Positions 53,450 to 63,933 of a stretch of DNA of 64,000 nt are shown piece after piece. Position 1 is the stretch's first letter, and each line of letters opens with the position of its first letter. The notes under the pieces are model-generated. The model was not told where the DNA came from and searched no databases. It saw only the letters and a list, made by a program, of their open reading frames with translations. The position numbers and the translations under genes were made by a program. This DNA comes from Desertibaculum subflavum (GTDB lineage Bacteria > Pseudomonadota > Alphaproteobacteria > Ferrovibrionales > Ferrovibrionaceae), in NCBI GenBank assembly GCA_003576705.1, contig QOZS01000005.1, positions 1 to 64,000 of the forward strand. The letters run 5' to 3'.

Positions 53450-53950
53450 TCAGCTCTGCTGCTGGATATGCAGGAGCAGGTTCTCGCTCGCCTGGCCGTC
53501 GACCAGAATGCCGTGCTGCACCTGATAGCGCTCGATGGCGGTGCGGGTGCGCGGGCCCATCACGCCGTCCGGCGTGCCGACATCGTAGCCGCGCGCCGCC
53601 AGCGCCGACTGGGTGCGATAGACCAGATCGTTGTGGGCGGCCTGGGCGGCGCCGCGCGGCGGCTGGTTGGCCGGAACGCCGGCGCTGCCGCCGCTCGACC
53701 CCTTGCGCCAGGCCGGCGTGCCGAGATTGACGTCCTTTTCGTCGGTCACCGCGCCGGTGACGCCGCCGACCACGGCGCCGATGGCGGCGCCCTGCAGCAG
53801 GGTGAGCCCGGTCACCGCGCCGACGGCCAGGCCGGCGGCGGCGCCCACGCCTGCGCCGGTGATGGCGCGGTCCTCCGGCCGGCTGCCGCAGGCGGCAAGT
53901 CCAACCAGCGACAGCATGAGCAGAATCCGGGTGGGCGATGTTGCCAGCAT
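53450..53950 (-). CDS. Glycine-zipper lipoprotein with peptidoglycan-binding domain
   Basis: A 166-residue lipoprotein. The lipobox LAAC puts Cys21 at the mature end. A Gly/Ala-rich zipper (about 31-70; GAGVGAAAGLAVGAV, GAAIGAVVGGVTGAV) follows, then a linker and a PG_binding_1-type domain (about 105-166; RTQSALAARGYDVGTPDGVMGPRTRTAIERYQ). It should link the outer membrane to the cell wall. ATG 53950 has AGGAGCGGGAC upstream. It converges on the diiron gene and has no operon partner. Confidence 0.85.
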   Translation of the reverse strand: MLATSPTRILLMLSLVGLAACGSRPEDRAITGAGVGAAAGLAVGAVTGLTLLQGAAIGAVVGGVTGAVTDEKDVNLGTPAWRKGSSGGSAGVPANQPPRGAAQAAHNDLVYRTQSALAARGYDVGTPDGVMGPRTRTAIERYQVQHGILVDGQASENLLLHIQQQS

Positions 53951-54052
53951 GTGTCCCGCTCCTTTAACCCGATGGTTCGACTGCCGAATCGGTGTGGCTT
54001 ATACATAGCCGCGTCGCCGCCGGTTGGGCAGTGACATAGATCATCTGCGATC

Positions 54053-55330
54053 ATGGCGGCGAATTCGGGCGGGATTGGGCCGAAAATGGGGACACAGGGG
54101 CAGAAGCGCCGGCGGCCGAAGCCGGCCGGCCGTAGCGGGCCGCTCGCCGGCATCCGGGTGATCGACCTGACCGGTCATGTGTCCGGGCCCTACTGCACCA
54201 TGATCCTGGCCGATCTCGGTGCCGAGGTGACCAAGGTGGAGCGACCGGGCAGTGGCGACGATGCGCGCGCCATGCCGCCGCATGTCGGCGGCGAGAGCGT
54301 GCCGTTCATGATCGTCAACCGCGGCAAGCGCTCGATCGCGCTCGACCTGAAGCGCAAGGATGATCTGGCACTTTGCCGCAAGCTCGTCGCCCAGGCCGAT
54401 GTTTTCGTGGAGAATTTCAAGCCGGGCACGGCGGCGAAGATCGGTCTCGGCTGGCCTGCCCTGCGCCGGCTGAACCCGCGGCTGATCTATTGCTCGGTCT
54501 CGGGCTTCGGCCAGAACGGCCCGTGGGCAGCGCGCGGCGGCTTCGACCTGATGACCCAGGCCTTGTCCGGCATCATGTCGGTGACGGGTGCCGAGGACGG
54601 GCCGCCGCACCGCGTGCCGATGCCGATCTCCGATATCGGCGCCGGCTTGCAGGCGGCGGTCGGCGTGCTGGCGGCGCTGCTGGCCCGGCAGCGCACCGGA
54701 AAAGGCCAGCGGGTCGACGTCTCGCTCTACGATTCCGCGCTCGCCTTCGGCCTCTACGAGGCGGCGCATTACTTCGCCGCCGGCGCGGCGCCGCCCAGGC
54801 TCGGCCAGGCGCATCGCGGCTCCTCGCCTTACCAGGTGTTCCGCACCAAGGACGGCTGGATCACCATCGGCGCGGCGGCGCAGCATCTCTGGCAGCGGCT
54901 CTGCACCGGCCTCAATCGACCGCATCTGCTGGCCGATCCGCGCTTCGCCAGCAATGCCGACCGCGTGCGCAACCGCGCCGCCCTGGTCGCCATCCTGAAC
55001 GACGAAATCGCCAAACGACCGACCGCGGCATGGGAGACGTTCCTGGCAGCGCACGACATTCCCTACGGCCGGGTGCAGGGTTACGACGAGGTGCTGGAGG
55101 GCGAGCACACGCATGCGCGCGGCATGGTGGTGGCGCTGAAGCATCCACGGGCCGGTGCGACTCGGGTGCTCGGCAATCCCGTTAAGCTTTCGGTAACCCC
55201 GGCGCGGGCGGTCCGGCCAGCGCCGGTGCTGAATCAACACGGCCCAGAGATCCGCAAAGCCGCCGAGAAAGCCGAAACACGCGGCAAAAGGGCAACAAAG
55301 CCGTTGCGAGGCCAAAGAAAGTCAGCGTAG
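54053..55330 (+). CDS. CaiB/BaiF family CoA-transferase
   Basis: A 425-residue class III CoA-transferase. The catalytic Asp is Asp165, in GGFDLMTQALSGIMSVTG, and GPYCTMILADLGAEVTKVERPGSGDDAR at the N-terminus is typical. It moves CoA between organic acids, through a covalent aspartyl intermediate. Family members serve formate, oxalate, carnitine, or aromatic acid pathways; the substrate is unknown. The start could be ATG 54053 or ATG 54086; the first ~27 residues are basic and low in homology. The C-terminal 30 residues are Lys/Arg-rich. mreB follows after 131 bases. Confidence 0.88.
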   Translation: MAANSGGIGPKMGTQGQKRRRPKPAGRSGPLAGIRVIDLTGHVSGPYCTMILADLGAEVTKVERPGSGDDARAMPPHVGGESVPFMIVNRGKRSIALDLKRKDDLALCRKLVAQADVFVENFKPGTAAKIGLGWPALRRLNPRLIYCSVSGFGQNGPWAARGGFDLMTQALSGIMSVTGAEDGPPHRVPMPISDIGAGLQAAVGVLAALLARQRTGKGQRVDVSLYDSALAFGLYEAAHYFAAGAAPPRLGQAHRGSSPYQVFRTKDGWITIGAAAQHLWQRLCTGLNRPHLLADPRFASNADRVRNRAALVAILNDEIAKRPTAAWETFLAAHDIPYGRVQGYDEVLEGEHTHARGMVVALKHPRAGATRVLGNPVKLSVTPARAVRPAPVLNQHGPEIRKAAEKAETRGKRATKPLRGQRKSA

Positions 55331-55340
55331 AAAGCTTGCG

Positions 55341-56505
<1,165 letters not shown>

Positions 56506-56532
56506 TGATTTCTAGGGGCTAGGGGCCCGCCG

Positions 56533-57408
56533 GTGATGGCGCCTCGTCAAAGCCGCGTTATGCGTTACGCAGTGCCGATCCGGGTGCTGCTGCATCGATT
56601 CGCCTATCTGCTCCTCGTTCTCATGGCGTTCATGCTGCTGATGCTGGGCAAGGCCGAGGTTGCCCTGATCGAGCGTGCGCGGACCGTGGCGATGGACGCG
56701 CTGGCGCCGGTGCTGAACGTGATCCGCCAGCCGGTCGACGCCGTGCAGGACATGGTGCGGGGCGTCAACGACATCCTCTATCTGCGGTCGGAGAACGCGC
56801 GGCTGCGCGACGAGAACGCGAGGCTCCTCGCCTGGCGCGAGGCCGCTTCGCGCTACGAGCGGGAGAATGCGCGCCTGCGCAACCTGCTGCATGTCACCGG
56901 CGAGCCGGTGACGACCTTTGTCTCGGCGAGCGTGGTGGGCGAGAGCGCCTCCACCTTTTTCCGCACCATGCTGCTCAATGCCGGCGCCCGCGACGGCGTG
57001 GAGAAGGGCCAGGCCGCGGTGGCCGCGGAAGGCCTGGCCGGCCGGGTGATGGAAGTTGGCCAGCGCTCCGCCCGCGTGCTGCTGGTAACCGACCTCAACT
57101 CGCGCATCCCGGTGATGCTGGAACAGACGCGCACGCGCGCCATCCTGGCCGGTGACAATACCGACATGCCGCGGCTGGAATACCTGCCGTCTTCGGCGCA
57201 GCTCTCGCCGGGCGACCGCATCATCACCTCGGGCCATGGCGGCGGCGTGCCGGCCGGCATCCCGGTCGGCGTGGTTGCCTCGATCACCGACGGCATCGTG
57301 CGGGTGCAGCCCTTCGTGCCGTTCGACCGGGTCGAAGTGGTCAGCATCGCACGTCACGGCTTTGCCAGGCTTCCCGGGCCGTCGGGCATTCCGCTGTCGG
57401 TGCAATGA
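56533..57408 (+). CDS. mreC: Rod shape-determining protein MreC
   Basis: A 291-residue bitopic protein. A membrane helix (about 25-43) is followed by a coiled coil (about 75-115; SENARLRDENARLL) and the two periplasmic beta-barrel halves, including FFRTMLLNAGARDGVEKGQAAVA and GDRIITSGHGGGVPAGIPVG. It links MreB filaments with the wall synthases. It lies 27 bases after mreB, and its stop overlaps the mreD start by four bases. Confidence 0.94.
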   Translation: MMAPRQSRVMRYAVPIRVLLHRFAYLLLVLMAFMLLMLGKAEVALIERARTVAMDALAPVLNVIRQPVDAVQDMVRGVNDILYLRSENARLRDENARLLAWREAASRYERENARLRNLLHVTGEPVTTFVSASVVGESASTFFRTMLLNAGARDGVEKGQAAVAAEGLAGRVMEVGQRSARVLLVTDLNSRIPVMLEQTRTRAILAGDNTDMPRLEYLPSSAQLSPGDRIITSGHGGGVPAGIPVGVVASITDGIVRVQPFVPFDRVEVVSIARHGFARLPGPSGIPLSVQ

Positions 57409-57920
57409 TCGTCCCGATGGCGGTTCGTCCTTCCGAGCTCCTGCGCGACGCGACGCCCGCGGTCCTCACCGCGGTGCTGGTGCTGATCGAGATGACGCCG
57501 CTCGGCATTCCAGGCCTGCCGCCGGTCGCTCCCTCGCTCACCATGATCGGCGTGTTCCATTGGGCGGCGTTCCGGCCGGAGATCATGCCGGCCTGGCTCG
57601 CCTTCCTGATCGGCGTGCTGCATGACCTGGCGAGCGGCGCGCCGCTCGGCCTGACCGGCCTCGTCTTTATCCTGCTGCAGGGCGTCTGCGCCTCGCAGCG
57701 GCGCTGGTTCCTGACCACGTCGTTCCCGATCGCCTGGTTGCTGTTCGCCCTCATCGCGTTCGGCGCCGGCCTGGTCGGCTGGCTGCTCACCTGCATCTAC
57801 ACGCTGCAGCTGCTGGACCTCGTGCCGATGCTGATGCGGGCGGTGATCACCATCGCCGTCTATCCGCCGCTTTCCTGGCTGCTCGGCCGGGTGGAGCAGC
57901 GGCTCTGGGCCTTCGGCTAG
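57405..57920 (+). CDS. mreD: Rod shape-determining protein MreD
   Basis: A 171-residue inner-membrane protein with about five helices, and the ILFLIG-like LAFLIGVLHDLASGAPLGLTGLVF motif near 62-88 typical of MreD. ATG 57405 overlaps the end of mreC (ATGA), so it is translationally coupled. mrdA follows after 12 bases. Confidence 0.92.
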   Translation: MIVPMAVRPSELLRDATPAVLTAVLVLIEMTPLGIPGLPPVAPSLTMIGVFHWAAFRPEIMPAWLAFLIGVLHDLASGAPLGLTGLVFILLQGVCASQRRWFLTTSFPIAWLLFALIAFGAGLVGWLLTCIYTLQLLDLVPMLMRAVITIAVYPPLSWLLGRVEQRLWAFG

Positions 57921-57932
57921 AGGGCGCGCGCG

Positions 57933-59822
57933 ATGGACCGTCGGGAGGACGATCGCCAGCGGCTGCTCAACCGGCGCACCATGCTGCTGGGCGGCCTGCA
58001 GGCTGGCGCCTTCGGGCTTCTGGCCGGCCGCATGTACTGGCTGCAGGTGGTGCAGTCCGAGCAATACGCGACGCTGGCCGAGGACAATCGGATCAACCTG
58101 CGCCTGCTGTCGCCGCCGCGCGGGCGCGTTCTCGACCGCTTCGGCGTGGAGCTCGCCGGCAACCGGCAGAATTACCGCGTGCTGGTGGTGCCGGAGCAGA
58201 CGCGCAATCTGGGTGCCACGCTGGACCGCCTGGCCCAGATCATTGCGATCGACGACGGCACCCGCGCCCGCATCCGGCGCGATGTCGAGCGACAGCGCAG
58301 GTTCCTGCCGGTCCTGGTCGCCGAGAACCTAACCTGGGACGAGTTCGCGGCCGTCAACCTGCAGAGCCCGGACCTGCCGGGCATCCAGCTCGATGTCGGC
58401 GAGATCCGCGACTATCCGTTCGGCGACATGTTCGCGCATGTCGTCGGTTATGTCGGCGCCGTATCGGAAAAGGACCTGACCGGCGACCCCATGCTGGCGC
58501 TGCCGGGCTTCCGCGTCGGCCGCAACGGCGTCGAGCGCATCCACGACCTGGCGCTTCGCGGCAAGGCCGGCTCGAGCCAGGTCGAGATCAACGCCTTCGG
58601 GCGCATCGTGCGCGAGCTGAACCGCAAGGAAGGCCAGCCCGGCGCCGATGTCGTGCTGACCATCGACGCGGCGCTGCAGAAATATGCGACCGAGCGGGTC
58701 GGCACCGAAAGCGCCTCCGTCGTGGTGATGGACGTGCATTCCGGCGACGTGCTGAGCCTGGTCTCCGGCCCGGGCTTCGATCCGAACGTGTTCAATGTCG
58801 GAATCACGCCGTCGCATTGGCGCCGGCTCAATAACGACAAGCACAAGCCGCTGATCAACAAGCCGGTCTCGGGCACCTATCCGCCCGGCTCCACCTTCAA
58901 GATGATCGTGGCGATGGCGGGCATCGAGGCCGGCGTCGTGACGCCCGATTTCCACGTCTATTGCCCGGGCCACATGCAGTTCGGCAACAACACCTTCCAC
59001 TGCTGGAAGAAAGGCGGCCATGGCGGCATGAACTGCCTGTCCGCGCTGGAGCAGAGCTGCGACGTGTTCTTCTACGAAGTGTCGCGCCGCATCGGCATCG
59101 ACCGCATCGCCGACATGTCGCACCGCTTCGGACTGGGCAAGCCGACCGGCATCGATCTGCCGAACGAGAAGGCAGGCATCGTGCCGAGCCGCGCCTGGAA
59201 GAAGGCGGCGCGGGGCGAGCCCTGGTACGACGGCGAAACCCTCTCGGTCGGCATCGGCCAGGGCTATGTCAACGCCACGCCGCTGCAGCTCGCCGTCATG
59301 ACGGCCCGCATGGCCAATGGCGGCTATGCCGTGGTGCCGCGGGTTGTGCGGCCGAACGGCGAGACCGATTCCGGCGGCGACCTGCGCACCGCGGCGCAGC
59401 GCGGCTTCGCCTCGATCGGCGTCTCGGCCAAGGCGTTGGCGCAGGCGGTCGAGGGCATGCGGCTGGTCACCAGCGGCGGCCGCGGCACCGCGCGTGCCGT
59501 GCAGATCAAGGAGCCGGGTTGGCAGATCGCGGGCAAGACCGGCACCTCGCAAGTACGCCGCATCACCAAGCAGGAGCGCCTGACCGGCCTCCGCAAGGAA
59601 GAGGACATTCCCTGGGAGCACCGCGACCACGCGCTGTTCGTCTGCTTCGCGCCGGTCGAGAAGCCCCGCTATGCCTGCTGCGTCGTGGTGGAGCATGGCG
59701 GCGGCGGCTCCAAGGTGGCCGCGCCGATCGCCAGCGACGTGCTGCGCGAATGCCAGCGCCTGGACCCGGCCGGTCGACCCGGCCGCGACCAGGTGGTCGA
59801 CCGCCGCCCGGGAGGCGCCTGA
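57933..59822 (+). CDS. mrdA: Penicillin-binding protein 2 (elongation transpeptidase)
   Basis: A 629-residue class B PBP that cross-links peptidoglycan during elongation. An N-terminal membrane helix (about 20-42) is followed by the dimerisation domain and the transpeptidase domain. The acylated Ser320 lies in GSTFK (Lys323), the second motif is SCD in EQSCDVFFY, and Lys535-Thr536-Gly537 is the third. It lies between mreD and rodA, as is usual in the elongasome operon. Confidence 0.95.
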   Translation: MDRREDDRQRLLNRRTMLLGGLQAGAFGLLAGRMYWLQVVQSEQYATLAEDNRINLRLLSPPRGRVLDRFGVELAGNRQNYRVLVVPEQTRNLGATLDRLAQIIAIDDGTRARIRRDVERQRRFLPVLVAENLTWDEFAAVNLQSPDLPGIQLDVGEIRDYPFGDMFAHVVGYVGAVSEKDLTGDPMLALPGFRVGRNGVERIHDLALRGKAGSSQVEINAFGRIVRELNRKEGQPGADVVLTIDAALQKYATERVGTESASVVVMDVHSGDVLSLVSGPGFDPNVFNVGITPSHWRRLNNDKHKPLINKPVSGTYPPGSTFKMIVAMAGIEAGVVTPDFHVYCPGHMQFGNNTFHCWKKGGHGGMNCLSALEQSCDVFFYEVSRRIGIDRIADMSHRFGLGKPTGIDLPNEKAGIVPSRAWKKAARGEPWYDGETLSVGIGQGYVNATPLQLAVMTARMANGGYAVVPRVVRPNGETDSGGDLRTAAQRGFASIGVSAKALAQAVEGMRLVTSGGRGTARAVQIKEPGWQIAGKTGTSQVRRITKQERLTGLRKEEDIPWEHRDHALFVCFAPVEKPRYACCVVVEHGGGGSKVAAPIASDVLRECQRLDPAGRPGRDQVVDRRPGGA

Positions 59823-59823
59823 T

Positions 59824-60975
59824 ATGCTGCGCGTGGCACTCGGCAGCCGGGTCGATCTGTCCTTCATCCGCAAGCTGGGCGAGATGAATTTCGGCCTGCT
59901 GCTGCTGCTCTGCATGATCGCCGGCATCGGCTGCGCGGTGCTCTATTCCGCCGCCGGCGGCAGCTTCGATCCCTGGGCCGACCGCCATGCGCTGCGCTTC
60001 CTGGTCGGGCTCGGCCTCGCCACCGCGGTCGCCATGATCGATCTGCGGACCTGGTTGCGCTGGGCCTACCCGATCTATGCGCTCGGATTCGCGCTGCTGG
60101 TCCTGGTGCCGATCCTCGGCGTGGTCGGCATGGGCGCGCGGCGCTGGATCGATCTCGGGCCGATCACCATCCAGCCCTCCGAGATCATGAAGATCGGTTT
60201 GATATTGGCGCTGGCCCGGTTCTTCCACGGCCGGGCGCTGGACGAGATCTGGAAGATCCGCTGGCTGATGATACCAATCGCCATGATCGTGCTGCCGGTC
60301 GGCCTCGTCATGAAGCAGCCCGATCTCGGCACCGCCATGCTGCTGATGGCAGGCGGCGGCATCGTCTTCCTGCTTTCCGGCGTCAAGCTGTGGAAGTTCG
60401 CCGTCGCGATTGTCGGCGCCGCCGCGGTGGTCCCGGTCGCCTGGGGGCTGATGCACGACTACCAGCGCCAGCGCGTGCTGACCTTCCTCGATCCCGACGC
60501 GGACCCGCTGGGCGCCGGTTATCACATCCTGCAATCGAAGATCGCCCTCGGCTCCGGCGGCATTCTGGGCAAGGGCTTCCTGCAGGGGACGCAGAGCCAT
60601 CTGAACTTCCTGCCGGAGAAGCAGACCGACTTCGCCTTCACCAGCTGGGCGGAGGAGACCGGCCTGCTCGGCGCGCTGGTGCTGCTCGGCCTGTTCCTGC
60701 TGCTGTTCGCCTATGGGCACGCAATCTCGCTGCGCTCGCGGAGCCAGTTCGGCCGTATCCTGGCCGGCGGCATCAACGGGCTGATCTTCCTCTATGTCTT
60801 CATCAACACTGCCATGGTCACCGGCCTCGTCCCCGTGGTCGGCGTGCCGATGCCGCTGATCTCCTACGGCGGCACCGCAATGCTGACCCTGATGTTCGGC
60901 ATCGGCCTGATGATGAGCGTGTGGATCCATCGCGACGTGACCATCCCGCGACACGCGGGCGGCCTCGGCGGGTAG
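59824..60975 (+). CDS. rodA: Peptidoglycan glycosyltransferase RodA
   Basis: A 383-residue SEDS-family membrane enzyme with about ten helices that polymerises lipid II glycan chains together with PBP2. Recognisable segments are MGARRWIDLGPITIQPSE (about 100-118), KQPDLGTAMLL, LPEKQTDFAFTSWAEETGLLG near 262 and GGTAMLTLMFGIGL near the end. ATG 59824 lies one base after the mrdA stop. It is the last gene of the operon. Confidence 0.95.
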   Translation: MLRVALGSRVDLSFIRKLGEMNFGLLLLLCMIAGIGCAVLYSAAGGSFDPWADRHALRFLVGLGLATAVAMIDLRTWLRWAYPIYALGFALLVLVPILGVVGMGARRWIDLGPITIQPSEIMKIGLILALARFFHGRALDEIWKIRWLMIPIAMIVLPVGLVMKQPDLGTAMLLMAGGGIVFLLSGVKLWKFAVAIVGAAAVVPVAWGLMHDYQRQRVLTFLDPDADPLGAGYHILQSKIALGSGGILGKGFLQGTQSHLNFLPEKQTDFAFTSWAEETGLLGALVLLGLFLLLFAYGHAISLRSRSQFGRILAGGINGLIFLYVFINTAMVTGLVPVVGVPMPLISYGGTAMLTLMFGIGLMMSVWIHRDVTIPRHAGGLGG

Positions 60976-61020
60976 CACGCGCCTTCCCCGGATCGGGCCG
61001 GTCCCAGGCCCGGCGCGCAC

Positions 61021-61058
61021 TTGACACCCTCCGGCTTCTCCACAATGGTTGAACCATT
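61021..61058 (+). promoter_or_regulatory. Promoter and FadR-type operator of the CoA-transferase operon
   Basis: TTGACA (61021-61026) is a perfect -35 and the region 61044-61049 sits 17 bases further. There, overlapping the -10, is a perfect 7-bp palindrome around one base, AATGGTTGAACCATT (61044-61058). TGGT-N3-ACCA is the half-site arrangement of FadR-subfamily GntR operators, and the regulator encoded at the operon's 3' end is of the GntR type. Confidence 0.72.
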
Positions 61059-61076
61059 GATAAAGGGGAGGGATGG

Positions 61077-61871
61077 ATGGGCGCCGAACCGGCCTGCGCG
61101 ACGGGAGAGTTCCTCGCAGTCCAGCTCGCCCGCGATCTCGGCGATGGCGAGCGCGCCATCATCGGCACCAATTCCGACATCCAGCTCGCCGCCTGCAACC
61201 TGGCGCGCCGGCTGCACGCGCCGAATCTCTGGTGGGTCTCCGGTCCCGGCGGCATGGCCAATCCGGATCGCGGCCGCCTGCTCTCCACTGCCGACCCGGA
61301 GAACATCGAGACGGCGGAGGCCTGGATCGACCTGCCGGACATGATCGATTTCATCGACTGGCAGGTGCATTTCTTCGACTTTGCCATCCTGTCGGCGCTG
61401 CAGGTCGACCGCTTCGGCAACATCAACACCGTGGTGGTCGGCGATCATGCGAGGCCCAAGCTGCGCGGCCCCGGGACGGTCGGCATCTCGGCGCTGACCG
61501 CGCTGTCCAAGCGGTTCTATGTCGTGCTGACGCGGCACGACCGGGGCGCGCTGGTGCCGAAGGTCGATTTCGTCTGCGGCCCGGGTTTTCTCGACGGCGG
61601 CGACAGCCGCGAGCAGGCCGGCCTGCCGCCGGGCGGGCCGAAGCTCATCGTGACGCCGCTCGGCGTGTTCGATTTCGCGCCCGGCAGCCGGGCGATGCGC
61701 CTCCGCTCGCTCAATCCCGGCGTCACCTTGGAGCAGGCGCGCGACCAGACCGGATTCGATCTCGTGGTCGAAGGAGCGCCGCCGCCGACGACGCCGCCCA
61801 CCGCGATCGAGCTCGCGACCTTGCGCGATCGTGTCGATGCCGGCGGCGTGCTGCGCCGCAAGTTTCCATGA
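61077..61871 (+). CDS. CoA-transferase-fold B subunit (GctB/IpdB-like)
   Basis: A 264-residue protein of the class I CoA-transferase fold, beta part, with HAPNLWWVSGPGG (near 45-57), QVDRFGNINTVVVGD (near 113-127) and VTPLGVFDF. In glutaconate CoA-transferase a Glu lies just before the SG of this loop; here there is VSG, so the catalytic Glu seems absent. That is a feature also of the IpdAB ring-opening hydrolases. Its partner A subunit is two genes downstream. ATG 61077 has GGGGAGGGATGG upstream. Confidence 0.83.
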   Translation: MGAEPACATGEFLAVQLARDLGDGERAIIGTNSDIQLAACNLARRLHAPNLWWVSGPGGMANPDRGRLLSTADPENIETAEAWIDLPDMIDFIDWQVHFFDFAILSALQVDRFGNINTVVVGDHARPKLRGPGTVGISALTALSKRFYVVLTRHDRGALVPKVDFVCGPGFLDGGDSREQAGLPPGGPKLIVTPLGVFDFAPGSRAMRLRSLNPGVTLEQARDQTGFDLVVEGAPPPTTPPTAIELATLRDRVDAGGVLRRKFP

Positions 61872-61891
61872 GAAAAGCGCGGGGGAGACGC

Positions 61892-63040
61892 ATGCCCTAC
61901 CATTTCACCGAGACCCATCTGGCGCTGCGCGAGCAGATCCGCCGCATGGTGGAGAAGGAGATCCGCCCGATTGCGGCGGAGATCGACGCGACCGACCGCT
62001 GCCCGATGGAGCTGGTGCCGATCTTCGGCGATATGGGCCTGCTGCAGCTCTGGGTGCCGGAGGAATATGGCGGGCCGGGCGGCGACCTCACCTCGGTCTG
62101 CATCGCCCGTGAGGAGATCTCGCGTGTTTCCGAGGCCTGCGCGCTGCTGGCCGGGCAGAACTCGATCGCGCTGATCCTGCCGCTGCTGCATTTCGGCACC
62201 GAAGAGCAGAAGCGGCGCTGGCTGCCGCTCGCCGCCAAGGGCAGGACCTTGACGGCGGTGGCGATCACCGAGCCCGAGAGCGGTTCCGACGTCGCCTCCA
62301 TGCGCACGCGCGCCAAGCGCGACGGCGGCAGCTACGTGATCAACGGGCAGAAGTGCTACATTACCTGGGGCAATATCGCTCATTGGGTGCTGGTCTTCGC
62401 GCGCACCAGCGATGCCAAGGGCTTCCAGGGGATCAGCTGTTTCCTGGTCGACACGAAGACGCCCGGTTTCCGCATCGGCAAGAACGAGAGGAAGATGGGC
62501 CTGAACGGCGTGCCCAATGTCGAGCTGTTCTTCGAGGACATGCGCGTGCCGGCGGAGAATCTGATCGGCGAGGAGGGCAGGGGCTTCATCGCCTGCATGC
62601 GTATCCTCGACATGAACCGGCCGACGGTCGGCGCCGCCTCGGTCGGCTTGGCCCAGGGCGCGCTCGACGCGGCGATCGACTACGCCAAGAGCCGCAAGCA
62701 ATTCGGCCGCGCGATCGCCGAGTTCCAGGGCCTGCAATGGATGCTGGCCGACATGGCGATGCAAGTCGAGGCGGCGCGGGCACTGGTCTACGAATGCTGC
62801 AACCGGGTCGACCAGGGGGATTTCGCCCGCCTTGCCGAGCTGTCGTCGATGGCGAAATGCTTCGCCAGCGACATGGCGATGAAGGTGACGACCGACGCGG
62901 TGCAGATTTTCGGCGGCGCCGGTTACATGAAGGACTATCCGGTGGAGCGCATGATGCGCGACGCCAAGATCAACCAGATCTTCGAGGGCACCAATCAGAT
63001 CCAGCGCATCGTCATCGCGCGGCACTTGCTCGGGGCATGA
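61892..63040 (+). CDS. Acyl-CoA dehydrogenase
   Basis: A 382-residue flavoenzyme that makes a trans-2-enoyl-CoA from an acyl-CoA. FAD-site segments TEPESGSDVAS (about 130-140) and FGRAIAEFQGLQWMLADMA, and the catalytic base Glu365 in FEGTNQIQR, are present. ATG 61892 follows GGGGGAGACG; ATG 61868 overlaps the upstream stop and would add eight basic residues. It lies between the two CoA-transferase subunits, which suggests the same acyl-CoA passes through all three. Confidence 0.92.
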   Translation: MPYHFTETHLALREQIRRMVEKEIRPIAAEIDATDRCPMELVPIFGDMGLLQLWVPEEYGGPGGDLTSVCIAREEISRVSEACALLAGQNSIALILPLLHFGTEEQKRRWLPLAAKGRTLTAVAITEPESGSDVASMRTRAKRDGGSYVINGQKCYITWGNIAHWVLVFARTSDAKGFQGISCFLVDTKTPGFRIGKNERKMGLNGVPNVELFFEDMRVPAENLIGEEGRGFIACMRILDMNRPTVGAASVGLAQGALDAAIDYAKSRKQFGRAIAEFQGLQWMLADMAMQVEAARALVYECCNRVDQGDFARLAELSSMAKCFASDMAMKVTTDAVQIFGGAGYMKDYPVERMMRDAKINQIFEGTNQIQRIVIARHLLGA

Positions 63041-63933
63041 CCATGGCGCGCACTTCCAAGCTTGTCTCGCTCGAGGATGCCGTCGCCGATGTGAAGGATG
63101 GCGCTGCGGTCGGTCTCGGCGGTTGGATCTTTCATTCCCAGCCGATGGCGCTGGTGCGAGCGCTGGTCCGGCAAGGGGCCAAGGACCTCGATCTCGTGCC
63201 CTCGCCCGGCTCCATCGCGCCCGACCTGCTGATCGGCGCCGGACGGGCGCGCAGCACGGTCTGTGTCTTCATCAGCTTCGAGCAGCATGGCCTCGCGCCG
63301 CATTTCCGCCGCGCCGCGGAACGGGGCAGCATCCAGGTGCATGAAATGGACGGGCCGGGCTATGCCGGGGGCCTGCGCGCCGCCATCTGCGACCTGCCCT
63401 GGATGCCGATCCCGGATCTTGCCACCGACCTGCCGAAGGTGAATCCGGCACATTACCGGCCGCTGCCGACGGCGCCGGGCGAGCGGCGCCTGCTCGCGGT
63501 GCAGCCGATCCGGCCGGATGTCTGCTTGCTGCATGCGCAGCAGGCCGACGAGTTCGGCAACGTGCAGTTCCTCGGTGCGCCGTTCTTCGATGTGATGCTG
63601 GCCCAGGCCTCGCGCCGCGTCGTCGTCTCGGTCGACCGCATCGTCTCGCCCGAGACCATCCGCCGTTCGAACCATCTGACCAAGCTGCCCTATGCGCTGG
63701 TGGACGCCGTGGTGGAGGCGCCGTTCGGCGCGCACCCGACCGCCAGCGCCGCCATCTACCGCGCCGACGAGGCGCATCTCAGGGAATACGTGGAGGCCAG
63801 CGCCAAGCCGGAGGGTTTCGGCGCCTACCTGGAACGTTATGTCTCCGGTGCCGGGGAAAACTCCGCCTATCTCGACCGGATCGGCGGCGGCCGGCTGTCC
63901 GAGCTCGCGGTGTCGGAGAGCAACGTCGCGTGA
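63037..63933 (+). CDS. CoA-transferase-fold A subunit (GctA/IpdA-like)
   Basis: A 298-residue class I CoA-transferase-type alpha subunit. GLGGWIFHSQPMALVRALVRQG (about 28-49), then GPGYAGGLRAA near 108-118, and LHAQQADEFGNVQFLG near 162-177 are typical. The ATG overlaps the ACAD stop by four bases (ATGA). With the B subunit at 61077 it should form a heterodimer or heterotetramer. Substrate unknown; IpdAB-like hydrolysis is an alternative. Confidence 0.85.
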   Translation: MTMARTSKLVSLEDAVADVKDGAAVGLGGWIFHSQPMALVRALVRQGAKDLDLVPSPGSIAPDLLIGAGRARSTVCVFISFEQHGLAPHFRRAAERGSIQVHEMDGPGYAGGLRAAICDLPWMPIPDLATDLPKVNPAHYRPLPTAPGERRLLAVQPIRPDVCLLHAQQADEFGNVQFLGAPFFDVMLAQASRRVVVSVDRIVSPETIRRSNHLTKLPYALVDAVVEAPFGAHPTASAAIYRADEAHLREYVEASAKPEGFGAYLERYVSGAGENSAYLDRIGGGRLSELAVSESNVA

